Shown here piece after piece: positions 37,001 through 49,000 of a stretch of 64,000 nucleotides of DNA; positions within the stretch are counted from its first letter, which is position 1, and each line of letters opens with the position of its first letter. The notes beneath the pieces are model-generated. The model was not told the DNA's origin. It did no database searches and saw only the letters and a program-made list of their open reading frames with translations. The translations under genes were made by a program, and so were the position numbers. Source of the DNA: Callipepla californica brunnescens (taxonomy: Eukaryota; Chordata; Aves; Galliformes; Odontophoridae); the NCBI GenBank assembly GCA_023055505.1, contig JALIRH010000003.1:32490842-32554841 (forward strand), read 5' to 3'.

Positions 37001-40000
37001 ATAGTCAAACAACATCAACACCAAGTCCCTCCTTAAAAAGAAGCAACCAACCTTCACCTCCTTCTTCATGCTTAAGCAAAATAAAAAACAAAAACCACAA
37101 CAGACTAATAGGCCTCAGAATCTTGCTGCTTTGAGTACCATTCGATTTTAAGTGCACAAATGAATCTATAATTAAACGCACGTCAAAAAAAACAAAAAAC
37201 CAAGAACCCAAACCAACCCATATCATAACCATTTTATTAAAAAAAAATTAAAATGGAAGAAGTCATCAGAGCAATTTTGTGTTGCCCAGTTTTCTAACTA
37301 GAAGAGTAAAAGGAGGTTCACGTGCTTCCACTGTGAGTTCTGTGGTTACCTTCTTTGTTCTCTGGTAGCTCTGTCAAGTACTGGATTATTTTCATCATGC
37401 TTTGGAACTGACAACGTACACTGAATTCACAACAGATGGAAATCCAAAATTCAGTGTCTGCTTCCAGCACAGCATCCTGTTTATAGTTTAAGAAGAGAGA
37501 AGTGAATATTTCAATAATTAATAAAAGATAAAAAGACCCCGCACTCTTCAGTCACTTTGTGAACATGCCATGATCAGCTGCATACAGCAAGGGTTGGCAC
37601 AAGGGGTAAGAGCAGCGAAATGCTGGAGAGAACCTAGCTCCAGAGGGAAGAGGGTCAGCTCACTCCACCTGCATGGCAACATCAGCATGCCCATAGAGCA
37701 CACCTCACCTGCTGCCATAAGTTCCTTGTTTTAAACCCCAGCTGTCGACTAATGTTGAAATAATGCACAGTTTATAAAGGATATCTCCAGCCACTTAATA
37801 CCTTGCTGAAAAACTGCTTAAAGCAGGGAGAAAAGTTGTTATTTCCTCGCTATTTTACTCAAGTGTAAACTAGCCAAAACTTTTCTAGGCAGTTTTCAAT
37901 GAATAACATCGCTACACGATGGCCAAGACTGGCACGTCTTAGTAGTGTCACAACCAAAGTTCAACAAATAAGGTGATAGTAATAGGATGCTCCAGAAAAA
38001 TTATTTGAAACATAACATGAGCTTTTCTCCTCCTTTCAGCAGCCTCCTCCCCATGAATGACACTTTCACTTACTGCAAGGGCCTGCCAATATTAAAGCCA
38101 CAAGAACATCTACGTATTTCTGCCATAGTTTTTAAGTTGCTTGTATGGGAAGACCAGAATGATGTTTCAAAACACAGTTAAAGAAAAAAAAAACTTTAAA
38201 AATGCTGAAGCCATGCATGATTTCATAATTCATAATTAGCTCTTTAAGTCAAGGATTGCTGTACAATATGATCTGGTGATACATTCATGCTCAGAGCTCA
38301 CTAATAATCTTAGTGTAAGCTACAGCCTTATCTTGCAAGACTATGAACAGGAAGGAGGAGATGTGTCTTTGAGGAAGAAGTCGACCCCCATGGTCTTCTC
38401 ACCTTGTCTGTGCTTGCTGTCACAGTCACAGTTTTGGTCACATACTGCTCAAACAGCAGCACCAGGAGAACCCAGAGGAATCTGTCTCCTCCCACTGTAT
38501 TAACCAGCTGGGCCAGGATGGGCAGGCGCCGGTGCTCTGGCACGTGGGGCAAAGCATCCACAAACACACGGATTATTTTTATCACCACCTCTTCCACGCC
38601 GCTTGAGGGCTCTGACAAATCACTGTCTTCAGCCTATTTACAAACAGGTAGAGGAGTTAAGCAGATTACCAAACGTAAGTTCTTCCTTGTAAATTCAGCA
38701 GATGAGAGCAAGCACATACAGTTCACTTTTTTCCAACTCCTTTCCATTAAGTAGACAAACGTACCTGTATGAGAGCAGGAATAACCATCTGCACTGTCTT
38801 ATTTATGACTTGGAATGTGTAAGTATCATCCAGACGCAAGACATTTGCTCCCATGAATGTAAAAATGGGCATAATGTTGTGGAGAACTTTATCCTGGAGA
38901 AAAAAAAAAAAAAAGACAGATGAGATTAGTTTCTTTACAGTACTGCTCTGTATATTATATCTTAAGGTCTCTCTTATTCCTAAAGATGTCACTTGATTTC
39001 TATAAAATAAAATGAGTAACATTGTTATCTTCCCAGAATTGGCAATAAACCGATTTTAAATATATAGTATGAGACTGCTCAGTTCTAAATACTATTTAGA
39101 GACCAAGACACACTTCCAAGCAAATCCTTTAAGAGCAGAAATTGAGTTTAGTTTCATAAGATGATCTGTACTATTGAACTCAGTCTTATGGTGGCATGAC
39201 AAGCAAAATCAGCTACGAGGAGACCTGCAGCTCCTCTCTGACCTTTTTATACTTTTAAACATCTATAATGATACAACAGAAAGCTCAATTTAAATGTTGG
39301 CTCATTTTAGATAGACTGTAATCACAATATTATTTTAATAAGTGCTGGAGTGGTGGTATCGCCTAGATCAAGAATTAGATTCCTACATTTTGTCTCAGCT
39401 TAAGAGCAAGAAGGTATGGCAACATTTCTCTTTTGGGTTTAGTGAGCTAAAGGAGTGTTTTAGATTTAAAAAGAAAGGTAAGATTGATGCCAAATATTTG
39501 TTTTTATTCTGAACTTGGAAATCCTGTCAAAGTCAATGTTAATGCATAATACAAGCTCAGCTCTGTAGCAGGTAATAGTAGTAAGATGGCAACAAAGAAA
39601 AGTTACTCCAAAAAAAGAAGGAAGACAAACTGAAAGCAGAAATTCTCCCAATAAAAAAGCTCTATATCTTCAGGTACTACTTACAGGAAACATGCCAGCA
39701 ACAGCACCAAGGAGAAGCAGTGCATGGTGATGTGTCTGGGGCATTTTAGATATTCTGATACACTGAACTATCAGTTCCACATTGAATTTTTCTTTGTCAA
39801 GGATATCTGTGAGACCAAAAAATAGTTCATTAATATAAGCCCTAATGGCCTACCATGCCAGAATAAACACAGGTACAAGCAATGGTTTCAATCTACAGAT
39901 CATACCTACAGAAATGTACAAAAAAAAACACAACAAAACCAGTCAACCAAACAAAAACACAATAAACAGTGAAGATATCTTAGCATTACAATGTAGACTG

Positions 40001-43000
40001 CAGGAAGAATAAACGTAGAGGCCGTTGTTTAAAAGCTGTACTGTTGATAGTACCAAGAAGTACATTTGTCAATTTTTACCTGCTGGGATCTTGCTGCCAT
40101 CTGGAGACAGCTTCTGACAGATGTTTAACAGGCAGGTGAGGATCAACTGTTTTGTATATTCCATATTTTCTTCTTCTGATGCCAAAGGTTCCAGACACCT
40201 ACACATTCAGGAACAAATTCATGGATAAAAAAAGGAGATAGGAAAATAAGTGATCGAGCAACATATTAACATGCAAATGAGAAACTGCAATTTTTATTCT
40301 ACAGAAGCTTTAAACTGTGGCTTCTAGAAAAGGGGCACTGGGTATATTCTTGCACCTAGTTTCTCATCCATTAAACAGTCCATCATCAAATCCATATCCT
40401 ACCAATGTGAAGGATGTTATGGGGGACCATCTCAAAGCTCTTAATCATTAAGTCCAGACAGATGACATCAGTGGCTCTTCTCTTGCCCACTGAGCCAGTT
40501 ACGCCATCACAGAAGGCCAATAGGTTGACTGGGTAGGACCTGCCCTTGGTGAAGCACTGCTAGTTGTCTCTCTTCCACATGCCTTAGAATAGCTTCTAGG
40601 AGGACCTGTTCCATCATCCCTTGGACAGGGGTGAGGCTGACAGGTAGTTCACTGGGTCATCCTTTCTACCCTTCTTAAAAATGGGTGTGATGCTGCCTTT
40701 CTTCCAGAGACTTCACCTGACAGCCATGACTTTTCAGATATTGAGAGTGGCGTGGCAACCACGTCAGCCAACTCCCTCAAGACTCTGGGATGTATCTCAT
40801 CAGAACCCACAGACATGTGGATGTTTAAACCCAATCTTCACTTACAGCAGGAGGGATTTACCTATCTGATTTACCTAAAAGAAATTTCAAGTACAAAAGG
40901 CAAGCTACAGAACCTGGCAACACGACAGAGAAAAGTATCTCACGTTTTAACGCTTTACAAAGTCTGCTGCAGAAGAGAATGTTTTACAGAGGCAAAATTA
41001 CCGGCTCAGAAGGTTAAAGAGTGCAGGTACCAGTGCCTGTGGACGTTTGATTTTTTTCTTGTGCTGTAGTAATTCCAGAACAAGCATAACCCTCTGCCAG
41101 CTGAAGTTACTTGTTTCTGGTGTCAATTCTGCATCTGGAGGCTTTCTAAAAAGACAGGACAAACAACGAGGATATACAATTGCAAAGAAGATAGCACAGT
41201 GTTTCAGAAAACAGAAACATAAGTTAAAAAATATATATACACTTCCACAAAAAAAGTAATATTCTGTACTGCTTTTTCTGGGAGAGAAGACAATATTCAT
41301 ACTAAAACTCCAACGTGGATCATTCTAATAGGTGACGTTTGTTAAATCAGGCCAAATGAAATAAAAGAACATAAGAACAGCTATTTCAGCCAAACCAAGA
41401 AAACCAACCCAATATCCAATGCTTAACAGCCAATGCTTAACGTACAGTGCTCAAAACAGCTTCTTCTTTGTGAGAATGGGGAGAAAAAACAAGACGAAGC
41501 TGTCTAAAAATTAATGATTAGTTTCCATTTTAACTGGAAGAAAATACTGTCTTTCAGTTCACTAACATTTTGAAGATCATCGTTAAGCTCCAGCCACGTG
41601 CACAGTGGTCTGTCCACATGTCCTCATTACTAAATAAGTTTAATACCTACAAAACCAAGAGCAATTGTTGACATGAAAAATTATGTAAGAGTGATTTTTT
41701 TTTTTTAATTAAATTAGGACTACAGTTTCATCTGTTTTAAAACAGCAACATTGGTTGGTTTTCTGTTGCTGAAAGTAGCTCAGAGCTCTTTTACTGCACA
41801 GGGAAAATGAAGGAAAAGATATTCATGCTTTCAATACAAGCTGTGAAATGTAGTAAAATAAGAGGTGTTTTCAAACTTTTTCAAAACATATTTCTATTTC
41901 TAGTTATTTTACTTCTGTTGCTGCATTTTCTGCCTTCTAGTTTGCTGAACAGTGGTCAGACTTTTGGATTTCCCAGGAGGATCAAGTTCTGTAACGATCT
42001 GCTCAGCACACACTGAAATCTGAAACAAAAACAATACAGTAATTACACACAATGTGTCGTGCCATACCACGTACCTATGGCCCCTCATTTCTCTTTTAAA
42101 AAGTGTCCTTCTCATGAAGATATGGGAGTATAATCCACATATTCCTATTTTAAGTTATATCACCATAATATCTGAATGCCTCTCTTACTTGTAGGTATTG
42201 TAGTATAGAAAATGAGTGATTTCAAGTGCAAGTAATACAATGAATTACTATGTTAAAGCTACAATGAATGTATTTTGGTTGAAGTCCTCTAGTAACCATA
42301 AAAAAAACCAACAGTTTTTGTGCAGAAAATGATCAGTTGCAGTAGAAAGAAGTGACTTCTACTGAAATAATTTTCATGGCATAATAAGCAACTGATGCAT
42401 TGCTCCTACAGAAATACCTTCTAAAAGCAGCTATTTACATTTTTATGCCACTAACAATTATATAACAGGTAGTTCTGATTACTTTAGTGCTATAAACGAT
42501 ATAAACAATGGGCACTGCACACTGCAACAGGAAACCACTGCAGTATGTTTGAACAAAATTCTGTCTTTTGGAATTTACCACTTACCCCTTTAAACACACT
42601 GCTGATCGTCTGGGCACAAAGTGGGTTCTTACAATTTAACAATAAGTCAAACAGTACTTTTAGTAGCTTCTGTTGCACTCTCCCATCTGACAGAGCTGCA
42701 AAGAATGGTTTTGTAATCTACAAAGGAAGAAAAGACAGAGAGAGGTTTACCATAAGACCACAAAATAAAAAGCAAGGAAACTTGGGCATGCTAGATTATG
42801 TATTGCACAGACAATCACTCATGTGTATGAATACATATAGTGAAAATGTACTTATTAGATAGGTATTTATATACATAAAAATCTTTAAATTAGAACATAC
42901 TTCTGAAATAACAGAATACATTCTTTCCTAAAATTTTCTTAAACACTTTGCCTAATGGAGGGAGTGAACCTGGTGTTGCCTGGCACTTATTTCTTAAAAT

Positions 43001-46000
43001 ATAGGGTAATACCTGGCTAATAGAAGGTCTGAATCTGTAGATGTCCTTCAAATAAGACTATTATACTTCCTTGACAATTTTTTTATTAATCAGAAAGAAA
43101 GCAGGAAGATCCTACACCACTAACAAAAAATACCCAAAGGATTGTGGAACAGCAGTATCTGCAGGCAATCATACAGGCATTCAGGTGCATGCAGATACAA
43201 CAATATTTCTGCTCTGTACTCATCCAAGTACACAAATGAAGCAAGCAGCAACATCTCCTTCTAGTAAGTTTAAGAGCTTAGCAGCCTGTTTAGCTGTTTC
43301 AAAGACACTATGGACACTTCATTAACTTGGAATGAAACAAAGACAGGTCAAAAGCTATGAACTCCTAAGCACAGACTTCTTGCAAATCCAATTCTAAACA
43401 CTACTGTTTTCTTTAAGCACAAAAATAGATGAAAGATCTTTCAGAAAGCCAGACCTGCCCAAGTGCTGTGATCTGGAAAGGTGGAACTTCTTGACAGATC
43501 TTTGTGGCAGCATGTAGACTTTTGACAAATAAATCCAGACTCTGCTGATTCTTGCACAAGAGGGTTGCTGAGTGCTCATTAAACTTCCCAAGTATGAGGT
43601 GCAGGAGAACAACTTCATCTTTCAACACTGTCTCAGGCTCCTTCAAGACTTTCTCAAGCAACCGGTCTAATGCAGGCAAAAGGTGGGTGAGAATCATCTG
43701 CAAACAGAGGAAATTTGTATAGTTTGGTTTTTCTTTTTCATTCTTCTTCTAACAAACTTCCAATAGCACGGCTTCATTTTACTGCAACATCTGCTCCCTG
43801 TCTGGTACTACATTATCTACTCTATTTTATTACTACAGAAATACATCTGCCTATTACCAGAGTGACAACTTAATGCCCAATAATCTATAAATTATGAAAC
43901 TACTGAACAGCATTACTATTAAAAGAAATGTAAATTAAATGATTCTTCTGTATTTCAATTAGATACAATAGTGACAAAAGAAATGGGAAACTACCAAGGC
44001 CGCACTCACCTCACCATGGACTTCATGAAGAATTTTCATTAAGTTTCTTGCAACATATGATGGGCAAATAGGGTTTTGAACACAATCAATTATGCTTTCC
44101 AAGGCTTCTGACAGTTTTTTCTTCTGGGATTTCTGTTTTGGTTGAGTCTGAAGCTCCTCAAATAGGGTTGCCATAATCTAGTTCAGTAACAAAGTGAAAA
44201 TTAAGTTATCTCTCTGCCTTAAAACGTTTATTCAGTGCTTTTGTAATAATGCAGTTCATCATCTCTGAACATCTCTTGAATGATACTCTCAATTTTCTAT
44301 ATGTGAGACATTATCGGAATATTTTTACAGTCCTTTAAGATAAACAAATAAGAAGCATATTAAAGCTCTTGCTACATTTCCTTTTTCGCAGTGCTAGTGG
44401 CTTTATAAACTCTCATCAGTTATTCAAGTGAAATCCACTGCTTTTTTTCTGACACATATGGTCTTGGTAGCCCACCATCTAAACCATCTATAAAGAATCA
44501 TATTCCTTCAAAGCTGGCAACTTGACAGAAACAACGAACTCCTCCAGTTCACTTGATTTCCTCTAGAAATCCTCAGTTAGTCCTCACAGCCACAGACAAA
44601 ACCAATGCACACCTTAATGGCAAAAATACCTGTGTTATGTATGTAGGGTCAGATATGATCTCCTCCATCTTTTGTCCCAGATGCTGAAGAACAGGATGAA
44701 ACAGAGACTCTTTCACACTGCTCAAGGAATGGAAACAATTGAGAGCAGCCCTTCGAACTTCACTCACAGGGCTACCCAAATTAATTAGCAGAGATATCAC
44801 CACTGCAAAAAGAGAGAGGGAGGAGGAAAAGATAACAGAATTGCACCTTCAGAATTTTATTGTAATTGTCTCTGACAATTAGGCACTGCCATTACTTTGG
44901 AATTAAAGAGCTGTCTTCTCACTGGAAACCTCTGGACTACAAGAAGACAACATAGCTCTGAACACCTTCACCACACTTCTAATATTCACATTTAAACTTG
45001 CAGAATACATATGCTGCTACTGACTGCCACATCCTTTTACTAAGCAGAAGGTAAGGTGTTGTAACTGACTTCCTCAGCTTGTTTCTTTAACACCTTGAAG
45101 GTCAAAAAAAAAAAGTGTTTCAACTGCTTCCAAGACTGGGCTATCTACTACAGCAGTGAATCAGCAAGAAAAAGCTACCTTAGCCTTGCACTCCTGAACA
45201 AAAATGACTAGAGATAGCCTTCCTGGTATCAAATACAGGAAAAGAACATGAAATTAAGAAATTTAAAAACACAGTGATTAAGACTTAGATGAGATACCAT
45301 TTTAATTTACCTGGAGAAGATAGTGATAACAGTTGTTTCTTCTTTTGGTAAGTCTGAGATACAAGCACTGCATAACCAATATACAGAGCTCGAGTCTGCA
45401 GCATTGCATTGACTTCATAATTCAGATGATTTGAAAGGCTAAAGCCATAAGTCCATAAAACTGAAAGGAATTTGAAGAGAACCTCCGAATCTTTTAGATG
45501 CACCTAAGTGTAATGAAAAAGAAATAGAGGGAAAAAAAAAAAAGCATTTGTTTGAAAGCTTTAAATTATTTGGGCAAATATTAATCATAACATCAGGTAA
45601 ACCACCTAAATAAAATAGATATACTAGACCTAATCAAATAGATCTAAATATAATACCTTGAGTAAGAGATTCATCAGTGCTCTGTACTGAACAGCATCGC
45701 TCCCCTCACTAGCTCCACAAACAAGTAGGTCAAATAGCCCCAAAAGGAGGTGCAGGTAGTCCTTACAATCTTGATTCAGAGATTCAGGATTCCACCAAGT
45801 TTCTTCTAAAAAACACAGATTATAACTCTGTTACAGCAGACGCATATAACAACTTCAGGAACAAAGAGGAAATAAACAGCTTTAGTTAAAATAAGACATT
45901 AACAGATTTCATAGTCACTTCAGATCGTTGCGTAAAAGATGACAGTCAAAACCTTAATGCCCACCTTTTGGAAAGGATGGAGGAGGTTTTAGGTGATTAA

Positions 46001-49000
46001 TGAAGCTTCTCAATAGAAACACAAATATAGCTGACTCCTCTGCATCAACACTCTGGTCACTGTTGAGTTTTTCTACGTATGTAGTTAATAAGTCCACTGG
46101 CACCAAATTTTCCTGGATTGTTTCAACAGACCAATCTGAGGGAGTCTCCTGTGAATGAAAATTTATTTAAATGGACACTGTCACAACCTCATCCAACAGC
46201 AAACAGATTTTAGCACTAACATCCAGCAGTATTTCATTTCTAACTTCAAAACAGATATTCTTAAGAAGTGAATTCCATTTCTGATTTTACATTGCTCCAT
46301 CATCTTTGCAAGGGAGCTGTACATTAAAAAACACAACCCTGCTCAAGTGGGTTTCTTAGACAGACAAGAAAGCAAACTGTCTCAAAGAAATAAACAACAT
46401 CAGCAACAAACCTGCTGGGAAATACTAATGAAAAGAAAGATAGGTGAAAGAGGCAGCAATAGTGTTTCTGAATGTTGTTCCTGCTCACCCAATGGCTGCT
46501 CCTAATTCTGTGTCTTCTCCAAATAAATATCAATACCATTGCTTATGGAGTTTCACAAGCTAGGAGCTTTCAGTATTACTCCAAGGATTTGCACGAAGCT
46601 GTAATTAATATAAGCCCTTTTTCATACTCTGCTGTATCTCCTTCCTTCCCGTATCAAACAAGACACCAAACCCTCAACAGCTAAAAAAACCTTGCATTCC
46701 TAAGCTGAATTAATGATGACACATGATGCCACAAGGTAGCAGTTAAAAATGGTTTCAATTTGGTGCCAACCTCACAGCACTGATGCACTGAACCACTTAG
46801 TGGGGCATAAGGTAAGAGTTCTGCATTTCTTTTTTTTTTTTTTAAACAGGGACTCACTGGAGTGGTAAAACGTAACAGCAGCTCTTAATGGCAGCTTCTG
46901 CTACTGCTGTCAAGTGAAAGACTTTGCTTTGGAAACAGATTTTCAGTTTAAGGTTTTTGAATTCCCTGTTCCTATAATATAAAGCATTTTCCTAGTAGTA
47001 GAGGAAATGTTCACATCTTACCTCTGCAGGATGACAAGCTCCGAGATTTCGTATTTTTCCATCCAAGAAACGAAAGACTCTGAGCACCACTGAAAAATAT
47101 TTTTCCTTAATCTGTAAATTGCAGCAGCACTGAACAAGCATGGAACCAACTACATGTGCAGTTACTTTCTGTCTCACACTGTCAGATTCCGTTTCAGCAA
47201 CAAGTATCAGATCATCAACCTTGGAAATGGGAAGGGAGAAAAAGCGAGTCTGTTAAGACAGTGTGACTGCACTATGACTGTCACGGAATCACAGGGGTTG
47301 GAAAGGAGCTCTAGTCCAACACCCTACTAAAGGAGGTTCCCTTGAGTATCCTCCATTCCCAAAGCACCCACATCATTCAGCAGCACACCCACATTTTCCC
47401 TAGCCTTCCTTTTAGTACTGACATACTTAACACACTTAAAGAAGCCTTTCTTGTCAGTGACCTCCCTTGCCAGATTTAATTCCAAGTGGGCCTTAGTCTT
47501 CCTCATCACATCCCTTCATGCCCTAACAATATTCCTATATTCCTCCCAAGTGGCCAGACTCCTTTTTCCACATTCCATAGACTTGCTTCTTCCATTTGAG
47601 TTCTTCCATGAGCTCCATTCTCATCCACAAGAGTCTCCACCTTTGCCTGATTTTCTTACTCTTACCGATCTTGAGCTTGGAAGGAGTGGTGCTTGAGTGT
47701 CAACCAACTCTCCTGGGCCCCCTTCTCTTACAGTGCTCTAACCCATGGGATACTGCAAATAGGTTCTTGACAGGTCAAAGTTGGCTTTCCTGAAGTGCAG
47801 GGTTGGAACAGCTTCACGGCATGTTTCATACACAAGTCTAAATAAATCACTGTTACCTTCTATCATTGGTAAAAAATTACTGCCTGCTGTAAAGGTATTC
47901 TTTGGAACCTAGGAATGCACACACGTGTGTGCACTTCTACTCATGTGTAAACTTGTTAAATATCTAGATATTTGTTTCAGGAAACTAAAAACAAACCAAA
48001 TCTAATTACACAGATAATTTGTCCAAACAGATAATAGCTTCATTTTTGTTTTCCTTATGAAAAGACAGAAGTGTGTTTTATCCAGCTTGCACTGGGGTTT
48101 GCTATTGAGTATACACATATCTTCCTAGAAGCTTGATGATGAGATATTATGAACAACACAAAATGCTTCTATACCACACCTGCTCTACTAAAGTGACCAC
48201 GTAGGAATTCAAGTTAGAAAAACATGGCACACATACCATTTGCAGTAGTAAGGAAGAGTCCCCTGAAGTCATGTTTTTAGAAAACAGCAATATCATTTTC
48301 TTGTTGACTACTCCAACCAGTTCTGCAGACTTGCTAGATTTAATTGCTTCCTGAAGAACTATTCCATAAGAAAAATAAATAAATCAGAGAACACAGGTAC
48401 ACAAATCACATATTAAAACACTGACAGCTCAATTATAAGATGCGGTCAGAAAATACTATACAACTTCATCTTTCCAATGAGTTTTTTGAAGAAATCTAAT
48501 CACACTCCTAGTATGACAGCCTGATAACAACAGCCAGTCTCCCTCAATAAGCATTCAAGTTCAATAAGTATTAAGTACTAAACTGTCACAATTCTTTTGT
48601 CATCAGATTAGTTACATTTAATACATTACCTTCTGGCCAATCCTTCAGTAAAGGGTGTAAAGAGCAGAGGTCAGATTCTGATAGGCAAACAGCCATTTTC
48701 CATTCTGAAGATTTTGAATTTGCATTAGTGAACACCATAAAGGGCAACAGCTGCATTACTGCCTCATCCAGTAGTTCTTTTTTCTTTTTTAAAATCTCCT
48801 CTTTGACTAAAATTTGTAGTGCTCGCTCCAGAACCTTATACCTAAGAGAAGCAAGTGATGTTGATAAGCCATTTTTTTTGCATGCCTGTTACATTTCTTT
48901 GTTTTATTTGCCATTTTCCATGACATTTCCAATGGTTTTTTTTTTTTCTTATTTTTAAGAATCCAATTAGCAGCGAGAACAAACAAGGAACTCACTGGAA

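Larger units (their letters stand above)
28004..37476 (-). other. HEATR1: HEATR1 coding exons 31-45 (residues about 1446-2153)
   Basis: In transcript order: 37476-37350, 36630-36464, 35923-35877, 35052-34929, 34269-34129, 33919-33630, 33064-32914, 32366-32208, 31370-31236, 31031-30927, 30846-30678, 30281-30127, 29758-29600, 28619-28511 and 28092-28004. Anchors: EADTEFW (exon 31); [18 protein letters not shown] (exon 32); [12 protein letters not shown] (exon 35); [11 protein letters not shown] (exon 36); [12 protein letters not shown] (exon 39); [18 protein letters not shown] (exon 41); DEAFFDSEN (exon 42); [15 protein letters not shown] (exon 43). Exon 33 is only 47 nt with a weak acceptor, and exon 43 uses the donor AAG/GTTGGG. 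The BP28CT domain spans about exons 38-42. Confidence 0.94.
38403..48346 (-). other. HEATR1: HEATR1 coding exons 16-30 (residues about 645-1445)
   Basis: In transcript order: 48346-48237, 47219-47022, 46148-45965, 45805-45657, 45503-45311, 44802-44630, 44177-44010, 43697-43455, 42717-42586, 42019-41913, 41145-41002, 40198-40080, 39806-39685, 38893-38765 and 38633-38403. Anchors: [15 protein letters not shown] (exon 20); [17 protein letters not shown] (exon 21); ATLFEELQ (exon 22); [16 protein letters not shown] (exon 24); TRRQKMQQ (exon 25); [18 protein letters not shown] (exon 29); [16 protein letters not shown] (exon 30). For exon 16 only the AG just before 48346 keeps the frame; one four bases upstream gives an immediate stop. 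Exon 23 ends at CAG/GTCTGG, a weak donor. Confidence 0.93.
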
